Part shown: positions 11,838-22,845 of the stretch, piece by piece
How the letters are laid out: each line of letters opens with the position of its first letter
How positions within the stretch are numbered: the first letter of the stretch is position 1
Origin: Jacaranda mimosifolia
Taxonomy: Eukaryota; Streptophyta; Magnoliopsida; Lamiales; Bignoniaceae
DNA length: 64,000 nucleotides
Assembly: GCA_018894105.1 (NCBI GenBank)
Contig: CM032117.1
Span: forward strand, 43,696,501 to 43,760,500
Direction of reading: 5' to 3'
Notes under the pieces: model-generated
What the model saw: the letters and a program-made list of their open reading frames with translations, nothing else
Database searches by the model: none
What the model was told of the DNA's origin: nothing
Made by a program: the position numbers and the translations under genes

Positions 11838-12215
11838 CTAGAAACGATTTCGGAGATCATTCCATATTTCAACTGCAGAGGAGGAGAAGATTATGCTAGC
11901 AGAGATTTCCTTTGATATTGCGTTCAAAATCCAAGATATCACCATATTATTGTTCCTAATCCAGGAGTTCAGTAGAATAGGATCTTCATCACTAGGTCTC
12001 TGTATAGTACCATCGATGAACCCTAGTTTGTTCTTCACTGACAGTGCGATTGTCATCGCACGGATCCAGGAATGATAGTTATCTCCGATAAGTTGCTGAG
12101 ACACGAGGACCATGCCTGGACCATCAGAATGATGCAGGAAAAACAGATTTTGAGGATCTTCAATGGCAAATGGACCACCGAAAATGTGACCGGAACTAGA
12201 ACCATGATTTTCCAT
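11838..12215 (-). pseudogene. copia gag N-terminal domain
   Basis: The frame opens with an ATG at 12,215 about 100 bp inside the primer-binding site, the normal start of copia gag. It contains DPQNLFFLHHSDGPGMVLVS, LIGDNYHSWIRAMTIALSVK, LGFIDGTIQRP, SWILNAISKEI and AVEIWNDLRNRF. This is the classic retrotransposon Gag_3 plus UBN2-like region with the W-x(n)-A-L-S-x-K-N-K-x-G-F-I-D-G signature. About 125 codons remain open; the rest of gag to 11,541 is broken. It would form the capsid-like particle. Confidence 0.9.
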
Positions 12216-12310
12216 GGCGGAAACGAAGAAAGAGAACGAGAGATAAAGGAAGGGAGATTGAGAGATTAAAGGAAATCACAGCAAAGGGAGGAAGGGATCG
12301 GAATGTTTAC

Positions 12311-12321
12311 TTCTGATACCA
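12311..12321 (-). other. primer-binding site of minus-strand copia
   Basis: The complement of ttctgatacca reads tggtatcagaa. This matches the TGGTATCAGAGC-type site complementary to the 3' part of initiator methionine tRNA used by plant copia elements. It directly abuts the 5' LTR edge at 12,322. Confidence 0.85.
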
Positions 12322-12369
12322 TATTACAAATTGGAGAGAGAACATGCAGATGAGCTAAATGCTATGAGA

Positions 12370-12493
12370 AAAAATGAATGCATGTTTCATTGATCTAGAA
12401 GTTGTTAATTTTCTATAGTCCTATATGATTTAAAAATGAATGCATGTTTCATTGATCTAGAAGTTGTTAATTTTCTATAGTCCTATATGATTT
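12370..12493. repeat. 62-bp tandem duplication across an insertion junction
   Basis: Two almost identical 62-bp units (aaaatgaatgcatgtttcat...ctatatgattt) lie head to tail. Each unit joins about 40 bp of LTR to about 20 bp of the inserted DNA element. The duplication therefore happened after the insertion. Confidence 0.9.
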
Positions 12494-13523
12494 GTTCTAT
12501 TTATTATTAGGTAACCACTTTGCATTGTGCCAAGTGCATATTTGTTTTGATAAATAAAACAAAGCAAAATTTAAACAATTGTCCCTTTCTAAATCAAATA
12601 CTTTAAATATCCTTTCTAATTGGTTTAACATCTCCTATATTTTGTAATAATATCTTTTTTATATTTTTTGTACCTATCCTATTAATCAATCTCAAAATTA
12701 TAATAATCCCAAAATTTAAATAATATATATTAGATATTCTAACTAAACATTATCTAAAAACATAATTTAATCATGTAATTTATTAATAAATTATGTGATT
12801 AAATTTATCAATAATGAAACTATGTCTTCATTTGTTTTTGAATTTTTATTTTTCAAAATAAAAATAGAATAAAAATGGATAAGTTTTGAAAATTAATTTA
12901 TATACTTATACATATACATACACATATAGATGTAAGTAAACATACATATAATATATATATATATATATTATTAAATGCATAAGTGTATACAAATATAATA
13001 CATATATATACACACACACACACGCCTAATCCCACCCCCCTTCCTTCCACCCCAACCTATCCCTAATTGCAGCAGGCGGCCGACTGGTCAAGGCCAGTGG
13101 TCTCCTGGTCTTGTCTTTGGCCAGCAACGGGGTGTTGTTCTGGGGGGAAAGGGAAAGGGAAAGGGAAAGGGGGTGGTGAGTTGCAACGGCAGTGGAAGGT
13201 GGGAATTGGAAAGAAGGAGAGATTGGGATGAGTGAGGTTAGGAAGGAAGAGAAAATTAGGAGATAATTCAATTTAAAAATTAAATCAATTCAAATTTTTT
13301 GTTAAAACGAAAGGGTACTTTTAACATAATAAAAATTTGAACAAAGGACAAATTAGGAATTTAAAATAGAACAACACAATTATCGAATTGTTTAATTAAA
13401 ATTATATTTATTTTTAAAACAAATTCATCCTAATGTTGATATTTACTCATTTATAAATCAATGATAACAAAACACTTGCATGACAATAGATAAAAACAAT
13501 AAGTTAGGACATTAGAAAACCCC
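12411..13523. mobile_element. non-autonomous DNA element inserted in the copia LTR
   Basis: The 1.1 kb insert is flanked by a near-perfect 9-bp direct repeat, ttgttaatt (12,402-12,410) and ttgttactt (13,524-13,532). Its ends form imperfect inverted repeats: ttctatagtccta on the left against the complement of taggacattagaa on the right, weaker beyond. Nine-base duplication suggests the Mutator superfamily. It has no coding capacity; inside are (AT)n, (CA)n near 13,012 and a (GGGAAA)n-like tract at 13,142-13,173. An 81-codon minus-strand frame over the purine tract is low-complexity and not supported. The superfamily call is an inference. Confidence 0.55.
13142..13173. repeat. (GGGAAA)n-like purine tract
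   Basis: The tract ggggggaaagggaaagggaaagggaaaggggg holds five or more G-triplets, so G-quadruplex formation on the plus strand is possible. It lies inside the DNA element that split the copia LTR. Confidence 0.85.
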
Positions 13524-13675
13524 TTGTTACTTATATACACATGGAGAATGAGTTAACAAAAATGAAATAAAGCTAACCGGCCAGCTGTCTAACTGTTTTA
13601 GAACTAATCTAACTAACCAAAAATACAGCTGTACATTATAAAAATATATACATGAGCTGAGTATCTAGCGATGTG

Positions 13676-16600
13676 TCATTCTTCAAATGAATAATAGAGT
13701 TTCTCTTGTACTAGTGTTGCTTTTATGTTTTGTTTCTTTCATTACTTTCCACGAATTATTCTAAAATGTTTCATGACTTTCCGTGATCGTTTTGGTCACT
13801 TTTATCTTTTCAAACAAATTTCCACGAAAATGGAAAAGGTTTCAACCCCGGGCCGCCCCAAGATTTTGTCTTAATTACTTTTGGGTTCTCCACGAATTAT
13901 CACAAGTTAATTAAACTTTGTTTATTTGATACTTCTTTTTCTTTATTATAACTTGACAGCAGACAAATACTTCTGTGATTAATTTGTAGTTATTATGCTT
14001 TTAATATGATTTGGTAATTGTAGTCAATACTATATTGATATCATAATATAAGATGAGGGGTCTACTTGAACTAATAACGAAAAGGTAAAATGGTCTTTCA
14101 TAATTTATTGTATCATATATATAATAATTTACAGAAAAAAAAATCAGCATCTTTTTAAATAGATTCAAACTCGACTTAATTAAATATGAATTTTAATTCA
14201 GCATACCAACTATTATTCTGAAATATATGCAACCGCTTGTGACTCACCAAGTAGCATTGTACAGTATTGCCACTTGACCCTACTGTAAATAGCGTCACTT
14301 CTAAATAATAAATTGTATGTTGTTAAACCTTAATTTCACATTTATACTTCAGTTCTTTAGAAGTATGAGTTTGTTATTGTGACAAGGTTAGCATGCATGC
14401 CCAACTACTCTTGCACGTGTTTGCCAAATGCCAAGTGCTTACTCTTCCTAATTTCTTAATCTCCATTCTATATGGAGATTAATTATTTGGAAATATAATT
14501 TTGAAGATATTTTTTGGCTATGGATTTAAAAGAGCTTTTCCTTTTGATCACATATATCAATTTTGAAAAAGATAAAAAAGGGATCAAAACTTCTGAAAAC
14601 CCATGCATCACATTTTTCACTTCTCAAAAGGCATATTGATGGATATTTTGACTTTGTTTCTCTCGCATATCTTATAGCAATTAATTTCTAAAATAATCCA
14701 GATACAGAATTAATTATGTTTCTTAATCAAAATTTTCTACCTAACTACTTCACCAATTAAAAGCGATTAGATCAACTTTTTAGATTTAATCAGAAAAATA
14801 GTCTCAACAAGCAGATATACACGTCGAATTAAACATAAATTTTAAATCATAGAATTAATTTTACAATTTAACGCAACTGCCAATTTAAAAAAAAAAAAAA
14901 AAAAAAGGGGGGGTGGGGGGTGGGGGGGGGGGGGGGGGGAAGTACTTCTTTAATTTGCACTCATTATATGTATGTTGAATAGCAGCAACTAAACATTTGA
15001 GGTCCCTTCAAGCTGATGATTCTCCAGAGCAGCACCTTCTTCCAAATCAAGGAGATCTTTCATTTGTGGACATATACTATTAAACATTCAAAATTTTCAT
15101 ATTATTATTAATTTTTCCAAATAATAATAATACTAATAAAACTATGTGCATACATATATAATGTGGCATCTTCATTAATCTTTAATGAACAATTAGCATA
15201 ACAATGACATAAAAGTAACATATGAATGCACCAAGTATCTTTATCTTCACTTGATTTGAATGCATATAAAGCCATTTAGGGCTCAATTTTGATTTGATCT
15301 GAAATTATTTAGATAAAATTGAAAATTTATTAAATCGAACTTGCTAGCTTCTAATCTAACATAAAACTTTTCACAATCCACACTTGAATTATGGGGGGAA
15401 AAAATGATTCTTCAAAATTCACGCAAGAAAGTGGTAGCTGACATATATATCGCACCATCACAAAAAGTAACAAGAGAAATTAAAGAAGTGCAGTGATGGA
15501 CCATCATTGGTGGCACAGAAGAACAAGAGGGAACATATAATAATTCAACGAAAAAAAGTGGATTTACAGCAACAGGGTACCCAGAAAGGTATCCAGCGCT
15601 GTATATTCCTCTTTACAACCTATTGAAGGTTTTCATTGCTTTATATATATATATATATATAAAGAAAAGAGAGGGGAGGAGCGACTAGCGCAGAAATTCT
15701 TATTGGGGGGTAACTATAGGAGTTCTTTATTCATGTGGAATGTCCGATTTGAGCTATAACTACTGACCAAAGATATATCCCATCACCACAGCCCCACCAA
15801 ACTACTAGTCAGCCAAAATTCCTCCACCACAGAGGTGACTGGTTTATAAAGGTTTCATTGCTCAATTGCTTATAAAATTGATCTAGAAATTAACACAAAT
15901 GTGAACTCATAAAAACAATATTCCCTATATATGTTGATTTACAATTCCATATTGGGAGATAAAAAATGCATTGGGCACAATTGTATTCATATTATGATTT
16001 CCGCGAAATATTCTCTTAATAAAATTTTTAATTGTATCCTTTTTCATATCTATAATCATTATATTCCAGTAAAGTGAAGGCTTACAGTTCTAATGTATCT
16101 TTACATTCTTCACTGGCGTCAAGCTATAAGTTTTTTGAACTTTCATAGATAGAACCAACAGTATTGGCATGTAACGTGTTCTCAAATTTGTAGCTTTAGA
16201 AATTAATAAATAAATATAAAAAGGATGGGGCCAGGATATTCCTCTTTTAAGAAGAAAAACAGGAAATATATATATATATATATAATAATAATGATTGGAA
16301 GGAACACATCAACTGTATGAAGTTGGAAAAAGCCGTAGAAAAAGTTGTGAATAAAAATAAATGCTATCAATTTATGTGTGACTATAAAGGACAATAGTGA
16401 AATCATAAAATTGTAGTAATATGTTGTTAGTAAGGTTAATTTATAAGTGACAATTACTCCATAATAAGGATATTTTATAAAATCATATGAAACCACACCA
16501 AATTCAGTTAATGGAGTTGGCGCTTTATTATAAAATATAGATAAATAAATATATATATATGTCATATATATACATATATATATATCCTGTAATTATTATT

Positions 16601-16921
16601 TTAATATAATAAAATAATTATACTGTAAAAGTTGATGTAATGCTACTAACAAACAAAATATTATGCGAAAAGCTTTATAGTAAAAAATGTTTGACTAACA
16701 CATTAATTGTTGGAAACAACTATTGAAGACACATTTTTATTTCTCGCGTATTCTCCAACAAAACACCAAAATGCATTTCCTAAAATATTTCTTTTTAAAC
16801 TTTAAAAATCATATCACAAACATAAATTTCATTATTCTTCCTGTTTAAGTTACTTCTTTTATTAATGGTCAACAAGTAACCATGAGTTGCAGTACTTGTA
16901 TCCTATTGGCTTTCCCTTTTA
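13676..16921. other. AT-rich intergenic stretch, no gene seen
   Basis: No frame here resembles a protein; the longest (minus strand 16,203-16,565) is built from (AT)n and poly-Y/I/F codons. Microsatellites include (AT)n near 15,641-15,661 and 16,266-16,283. A poly-A/poly-G compound tract lies at 14,887-14,939. Confidence 0.6.
14887..14939. repeat. A20 then G-rich homopolymer tract
   Basis: Twenty A are followed by G7-T-G6-T-G18. Such a compound tract resembles an A-tail with degenerate extension or a sequencing artefact; no retroelement body is recognisable next to it. Confidence 0.9.
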
Positions 16922-16932
16922 TTGATGCTGGG

Positions 16933-17336
16933 TGACAAGGAAGAATTTCTAAAAGACCAAATGCCCTTAGTTTTAACCAATTCTCTAAAAATACCCAAAG
17001 ATTCGTGTCTTTTGCAAATGGGCCGACCCAAACCCATATTTAAAGATGATCTTGGCCATACATCGCGGCCACGTGTAAACCCAAAATGAAAGACACGTGG
17101 ATCCCATAGTATCAAGCCAGATGAACCGCCCACTACAAATACTCCCTCATTTATTGCTCAAGAGCTCAATTAATGACATCTGATACTCAACCATAAATTG
17201 AATATTCCTACATCTCAACCTCAATACCCACATTGGACTTTACCGTTTAGCCCAATAAATGCTCACTGGAGCTCCCATCTTTGGTCGACCTCTCAACCAT
17301 CAATAAATATACTAGTTGTCATTTCTTGCGACATCC
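16933..17336 (+). repeat. 5' LTR of Tat-type element (404 bp)
   Basis: It matches 26,388-26,792 end to end with substitutions (high-80s percent identity by eye), many of them C/T or G/A as expected for methylated repeats. A TATA-like region, ccactacaaatactcc, near 17,131-17,146 corresponds to ccactataaatacccc in the 3' copy. Start and end are set by the ctggg duplication and by the point where the copies diverge. Confidence 0.9.
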
Positions 17337-17356
17337 GCCGCAAATGGGAAACCAGA
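17337..17356 (+). other. degenerate primer-binding site
   Basis: Immediately after the LTR, catccgccgcaaatgggaaa resembles, with several changes, the attggcgccgtctgtgggaa block found after the LTR of many plant Tat elements. This is inferred from position and partial similarity only. Confidence 0.45.
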
Positions 17357-17390
17357 TTGAGTGTTTTGAATTTTGGGTTAAGCAGAGCTC

Positions 17391-18720
17391 ATGGCGGCAA
17401 CACCTAGTAAGAACGTGGAGACGCCGGAGATTCGAACCAGTTCACCTTCTGTACAATAGACACCTCCTATGACTTGGTTTGAGCCAATGTTGGGGATCAC
17501 ACAGTCGAAGCTGCAAGCCTTGATTAAGACAGTAACTAACAGGGTCATTAATGGAAGGTTGGCGAGTATGGCATTGACACCGCAACATCATTTCCCGAGG
17601 CAATTGTTTCGAGAGGAACCCTCAGACCGAGATGGGATGATAGAAGTAGTTAGAAGTGAGGAAGATTCAAGAGAGGAAGAAAGTTATCACAAGTAGTTAG
17701 AGGAAGAAGCCACGAGCATGCAAGCAAATAGAGGAGCACAGCTGGCAGAAAGATATTCAAAGGGGCAAACACGTACGGAGGTATAGGGAATCAACGATCA
17801 ACTAGAGCAGTTGAGCAGGAAGTTGGAAGAAATCAAGAAGAAAGAGCCACAGGGACCCACTCTACAAAATAGAGGCTTTCCCTTTAGTGCTGAGATCTTA
17901 ATGGAAATGGTGCTTGTGGGATTCAAGATACCAAACCTCCTAAGGTATGAGGAGAATTCTGATCCTTAGGAGCACTTGACGGCATTTAACCATGTGATGC
18001 AACTGTATGGACTATCCAATGCAATCAATTGCAGGGTGTTTATCACCACCTTATACGGCCGAGCACAAGAATGGTTCACCTCACTAGCAACGGGAATCAT
18101 GGTGACATATGACCAATTATGTCGAAAGTTTTTGTATCACTTCACTAGCAAGAAAAAGGCCAAAAGACCAACCACATATCTATTCACCATAAGACAGAAG
18201 GAAGATGAGACTCTGCATACATTCATGAGTCGCTTTAACAATAAGGTGCTGGAGGTGCCCGACCTCGATGTAGATATAATGGTTAGTATTTTAATTCATG
18301 GTTATAAGAAAGGTCTATTGGCATCGCCATTGGCCAGGGAACCACCTCCCGATGTGGAGACTTTAATGGAGGTGGCAAAAAAATTTGTGAACGAGGAGGA
18401 TATGAATGTGATGAAGGACAAGGAATGGTAGAAGGTCATGATAGGGGCAAAATCGTAGAGAAAGAAAGAGATGGGCAAACCTCGATCTTAAAAGATTGTC
18501 GTAGGTCTTCACTCCGACCAAGATTGGATCATTAGACACTCTTGCGGACCACTAGAATTAAGGCAATGTTTACCATCGCCTTGTCAGATGTTATAAAGTG
18601 GCCAGCCAAGCATCAAGACACACCCAATAAGAGGAATTCGAAATAGTATTGTGTGTTTCACCAGGATAAAAGCCATGATACACAGGATTGCCACCACCTA
18701 AGGGATGAAATCAAAAGGTT
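17391..18720 (+). pseudogene. Tat-lineage gag remnant
   Basis: The likely start is the ATG at 17,391 (MAATPSKNVETPEIRTS), 55 bp after the LTR; a stop comes at 17,457. In frame beyond it is MTWFEPMLGITQSK. The best block is 17,976-18,431 (about 150 codons): YGRAQEWFTSLATG, YDQLCRKFLYHFTS, LFTIRQKEDETLHTFMSRFN. This is the retrotransposon Gag domain as seen in the Tat group. A zinc-binding knuckle follows near 18,648-18,690 (CVFHQDKSHDTQDCHHL, spacing C-x2-H-x4-H-x4-C). Stops at several points; it would form the particle shell and bind RNA. Confidence 0.88.
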
Positions 18721-18736
18721 GAGAAGGTAAGGGTAT

Positions 18737-19602
18737 TTGCAAGAGTTTGTACAGCATGCCCACAAGAAAGAGAAGTCTCAGAATTCGGGGCCACGTAAAG
18801 GTCACTCCAAGAGTAGATCACATAAAACCCACCGAAGGTATAATCATAGAAAGCATCAAGACATTGAGAAAGGTCATGATCTATGTGATAATAGCAATCT
18901 CCCAAATAAAGGAATTATAAATATGATAGTCGGTGGCCCCATGGGTGGAGATTCATGCAATGCTAGGAAGAGGTATGTTCGACTGGATCGAAGGAACCCG
19001 CATGTCTTTATCCTAGAAAAGGACACAGAGCCTATAACCTTCAACCACAATGATCTAGAAGGGATGGTGCAACCTCAGGATGATCCCATGATAATAACTG
19101 TCGACATAGCGAATTTTTCAGTATAGAAAGTACTGTGGATAGCGACAGTTCGGTAGACATAATATTCATGAGCATGCTGAAGAAGATAGATTTGGATGTC
19201 ATGACCATAAGACCCATCAGCATACCTCTGGTAGGTTTTGGTGGATCTGAGGTGATACCATTAGGAACTATCGATCTCTCTACTTCCTTGGGAGTGGCAT
19301 CGAAGAGAAGAACAATCATGTTGAAGTACTTAGTGGTAGATTGCCCATTTGCCTACAATGTTATTTTGGGCCGATCGAGCCTCAATCATTTTCGAGCCAT
19401 TGTGTCGACCTACCACTTGAAGATGAAATTTTTGACCAAGGCGGGGATAGATGAGGTGCTTTGTGACCAAAAAGCAGTGCACGTATGCTATAATATCTCT
19501 TTAACAAAGCCCAAGAAGAAGGAAGACAAGAGCATAAAGATTGAAGCGGGTGGGCAGTTGGAGGGACACATGAGTGTCGAACAAGAGGACAATAAGAAAT
19601 AG
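18737..19602 (+). pseudogene. gypsy aspartic protease region
   Basis: 18,737-19,126 is a basic, low-similarity linker from gag. From about 19,130 the sequence reads ATVDSDSSVDIIFMSML-like in pieces, where DSDSS takes the place of the catalytic D-S/T-G; the Gly of the triplet is replaced. The second half has TSLGVASKR and FLVVDCPFAYNVILGR-type residues, with ILGRSSLNHFRAIVSTYHLK corresponding to the conserved ILGR-x2-L block. The change in the catalytic triplet by itself would inactivate the enzyme. The frame from 19,135 to 19,602 is otherwise open (155 codons). Confidence 0.82.
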
Positions 19603-19639
19603 AGAATAGAGCCTTCTGACCAAAAGCAGATAGAGTTAT

Positions 19640-20990
19640 GATCTAGGGACCCAAGTAAGACTATGAGGATAGGTGCACAGATGAGTCCCCAATCTGAAAT
19701 TTTTATTGTAGAATTCCTCAGGAAAAATGTGGATGTCTTTGCATGGGGACCTGCAGACTTCAAAGGGATAGACTCCAAAGTTATGGTTCACAGTTTGAAT
19801 GTGGATCTCGATGCTCGACCTGTTCGATAGAAGAAGCATAATTTTGGGGCTGAAAGAAATAGGGTCATTAAGGAAAAAGTCAAGAAGTTATTGGAGGCAG
19901 GTTTCATAGCGGAGGTATAATTCACCTAGTGGTTTTCTAATGTTGTCGTGGTCCCAAAAACAGGTGGGAGATGGAGAATGTGTACAGATTACACTAATTT
20001 GAACAAAGCCTGTCCAAAAGACCTGCATTCTCTACCTAGAATAAATGTGTTAGTGGATTGTATAACTGGATGTGCTTTATTGAGCATGATGGATGCATAC
20101 CAAGGTTATCATCAAATACACATGGCCTCTGAAGATATGGACAAGATAGCATTTATGGTCTAGAATGGGGTATATTGTTATCAGGTTATGCCGTTTGGTC
20201 TGAAGAATACAGACGCTACATATCATAAAGTGGTCAACAGATGTTCTAAGACCAAATAGGTCGGACTATGGAGGTCTATGTGGATGATATGCTAGTCAAA
20301 AGCATGAAAGAAGAAGAACATATTGAACATCTAAGAGAAGCCTTCAGCATCATGCGCCGATATCGTTTGAAGTTAAATCCCACAAAGTGCACGTCTGGAG
20401 TTAGATGAGGAAAATTCTTAGGGTACATGGTCACTGAAAAAGGAATAGAGGCCAACCCAAAGAAGATAAAAGCCATATTGGGGATGCAATCACCTAAAAA
20501 AGCTAGAAAGGTGCAGCAGTTAACAAGTCGGATAGCGGCGCTAGGGAGGTTCATAGCGAGTATAGCTGAGAGAAGTTTGTCTTTCTTCAAGATGTTGAGA
20601 AACCTCAGAGATTTTACATGGATTGAGAAATGTGAGCAAGCGTTTCAAGATCTAAAAAAGTATCCTAGCTCCCCACCTCTCTTGGAAAAGCCTATTACAC
20701 ATGAGACGTTGTATTTCTATATGTCTATAATGGAAAAGGTAATCAGCTCGGTGATACCAAAAGTCATGGGAAAGCACCATAAGCTCATATATTATATCAG
20801 TAAAGTACTACAAGGGGCGGAAAAAAGATACAGCGAGATTGAGGAGTTTGCATTGGCGTTGGTCACAATTGCTAGAAAGTTAAGACCTTATTTTCAGGCT
20901 CACCACATAGTGGTCTTAACTAACCAACCCTTACGAGAGATATTACAGAAGCCAGACCTATCGAGAAATCTGGTAAAGTAGGCTGTGGAT
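19640..20990 (+). pseudogene. gypsy reverse transcriptase and RNase H
   Basis: RT blocks: VVVPKTGGRWRMCTDYTNLN and ACPKDLHSLPRI (19,948-20,050), MMDAYQGYHQIHM (first catalytic Asp), MPFGLKN, and YVDDMLVKSM at about 20,276-20,305, with the YVDD box intact in a shifted frame. The thumb and connection follow with FLGYMVTEKGIEANPKKIKA (stop just before). The RNase H part includes LYFYMSIMEKVISSV, IYYISKVLQGAEKRYSEIEE and HHIVVLTNQPL; the first RNase H Asp (normally LY-[LV]-[SA]-x-[SD]) is degenerate. Stops and frameshifts at about 20,161, 20,260 and 20,406. Confidence 0.9.
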
Positions 20991-21117
20991 CTAAGGGAAT
21001 TCTCCATTGAATTTTGAAGTAGAACAACTATGAAGATACATGTATTAGTCGACTTCTTAACAGTGATGGGGGAAGAGAATATAGAACGACCTTGCAATGT
21101 GATGCTCTAATGATGAC

Positions 21118-21648
21118 CGATGGATGGTCTACGTTGATGGGTCATTGATGGCTCGTAGAGATAGTTCAGGAATTTGGTTTCAAATTCCGACGGGAGATGA
21201 GTTGGATTTTGCTTTAAAACTTCAATTCCAGGTGACCAACAATGAGGCAGAATATGAGGTCGTTGTAGCTGCACTCAAGATGGAAAATGAGTTGCTGGTT
21301 AAAGACCTCGTTATGTACATAGACTCACAGCTAATAGCTAACCAGTTCAATGGGACATATGAGGCAAAAGAGGAAATGATGAAAAAATGCTTGGATAAGG
21401 TAAGATATCTTGTAGGCCAAATGGAAAAATTCCAAGTGGTGCAAATACCAAGAATAGAGAATAAAAGGGTAGACTCCTTATCCAAGTTCGCTAATATGAT
21501 CAGTAGGCTTAGAACAAAGAAGATGACGATAATCACATCAGATGAATATGCTATTCACGACCAAAAGACCTCTGTGAAAGAAGTCATGGTTGTCGGGCTG
21601 GCCGATTCAGAGCAAATAGGTGGAAGAAAGAGATCATATCTTACTTAA
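21118..21648 (+). pseudogene. second (archaeal-type) RNase H of Tat element
   Basis: The frame opens MVYVDGSLMARRDSSGIW, where the first catalytic Asp sits in VDGS. TNNEAEYEVVVAALKM holds the catalytic Glu, and MYIDSQLIANQFNG the third Asp. The last His/Asp region, QIPRIENKRVDSLSKFAN, is also seen. The T-NN-EAEY and D-S-x-L motifs are typical of the additional RNase H that the Tat lineage acquired next to its original one, before integrase. This segment is open for about 174 codons and is the best preserved part of pol. Confidence 0.88.
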
Positions 21649-21689
21649 AGGATGAGAGTCTCCCATCGGACTCGAGGGCAACGAGGAGA

Positions 21690-22845
21690 GTTCAAAGGCA
21701 AGCATCAAGATTCGCAATATGGAAAGAAGAGTTGTACAAGAGGTAGTTCAATGGACCACTCTTGAGGTGTTTGGATGCAGACCAAGTGGAGTATATCTTG
21801 AAAGAGATACATGAGGGGAGTTGTGGAAACCACTCAGGAGGTAGGGCACTAGCTCAAAAAGTTATCAGACTAGGTTACTTTTGGCCTATATTGGTGAAGG
21901 ATGCTATCGAATTTGCCAAAAAGTATAGAGAATGCCAATTGTATGCCAATTTGATTCACAAACCCAGTGCTAAGATGAACTTGATAAAGATCTCATACCC
22001 TTTTGACATGTGGGGAATTGACATTGTAGGATCTTTTCCTCTTGCAAGGGGTCAAAAGAAAAACTTCATTATTATAGTTAAATATTTTAGTAAGTGGGTG
22101 GAAGCCGAAGCTGTGGTCAAGATATCAGAGATAAAGGTCATGAACTTTCTTTGGAGAAACATAGTATGTCACTTTGGAATCCTCGGAATCCTTATTTCAA
22201 ATAACCTTCAGTTTTAAGGTAAAAAGATCATAGATTAGTAGAAAGAGATAAAGATACAACAGAATTGTACATCTGCTGGGTGCCTCAAGCTAATGGTCAA
22301 ACCGAGAAGACTAACAAGACTCTTTTGGACAACTTGAAGAAGAGGTTAGATGGTGCAAAGGGCACATGGGTAGATGAGCTGCCAAGTGTACTATGGGCTT
22401 ATAAAACGACCCCTAGAACTTTAATTGGAGAGACACCATTTAATATGGTTTATGGATTGGAGGCAGTAATTCCTGCAGAAATTGGAATAAAGACTTTCAA
22501 AGTGCAAGAGTTCGACCAGGAGGATAACATCGAAGAAAGAACTTTTTGATTTGGATGTTATCGAGAAAGCCAGAGATGTAGGGGCACGAAGAATTTTATT
22601 GCAAAAAACATAGATGGCAAAAAATTACAATAAGAAAGTAAGGGTGAGAAATCTGGAGGTCGGCGATTTGGTTTTGAAAAAGGCGGAAGTCTCCAAATAC
22701 ATCAATAAGTTGGACCCAAATTGGGAAGGGCCATTCAAGATCGTTAAGGTAGCAAACAATGAGGCTTACAGATTACAGATTCTTGGCGGGAATGAGCTTT
22801 CACGATCTTGGGGGATATAGAATTTGAGAAAGTTTTGTGTATAAA
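21690..22845 (+). pseudogene. gypsy integrase
   Basis: The zinc-binding site reads EIHEGSCGNHSGG (H-x(n)-H) with KYRECQLYAN, where the first Cys of the normal CxxC is Tyr. The core starts with PFDMWGIDIVGSFPLARGQ (first catalytic Asp) and VKYFSKWVEAEA. The second Asp region is ISNNLQF, so the usual SDN is SNN and the catalytic Asp is lost. The Glu is kept in [13 protein letters not shown] (about 22,285). [17 protein letters not shown] and [16 protein letters not shown] follow. The protein ends near 22,845 with LRKFCV. Several stops. Confidence 0.9.

Larger units (their letters stand above)
7788..13670 (-). mobile_element. Ty1/copia LTR retrotransposon, both LTRs, minus strand
   Basis: The element is bounded by the 5-bp target duplication atgtg at 7,783-7,787 and 13,671-13,675. 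LTR termini are tatta...taata, decayed from TGTTA...TAACA. Reading the minus strand from right to left, the order is 5' LTR, primer-binding site, gag, nucleocapsid, protease, integrase, RT, RNase H, polypurine tract (rc of cgccctctcaag at 8,013-8,024) and 3' LTR. This is the copia order. Without the 1.1 kb insertion in its 5' LTR the element would be about 4.8 kb, a normal length for small-LTR copia elements. All coding parts have stops or frameshifts, so it is not autonomous. Confidence 0.92.
12322..13670 (-). repeat. 5' LTR of minus-strand copia, split by an insertion
   Basis: 12,322-12,410 and 13,524-13,670 together reproduce the 225-bp LTR at 7,788-8,012. The middle (12,411-13,523) is foreign. 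The right end abuts the atgtg target duplication at 13,671. The left part ends in gttgttaatt and the right part resumes with ttgttacttatatacac, compared with gttgttaattatatacac in the uninterrupted copy. Confidence 0.88.

Noticed and set aside
13026..13271. Minus-strand frame of 81 codons
   Set aside because: Low-complexity frame across a GGGAAA tract inside an inserted DNA element; no family match.
16203..16565. Minus-strand frame of 120 codons
   Set aside because: Made of Ile, Tyr and Phe codons from AT microsatellites; no protein signal.
17415..17437. A tRNA-like stretch (gccggagattcgaaccag) that could be a primer-binding site
   Set aside because: It lies 79 bp beyond the LTR edge and reads in frame as the start of gag (ETPEIRTS); a degenerate site directly at the LTR edge fits better.
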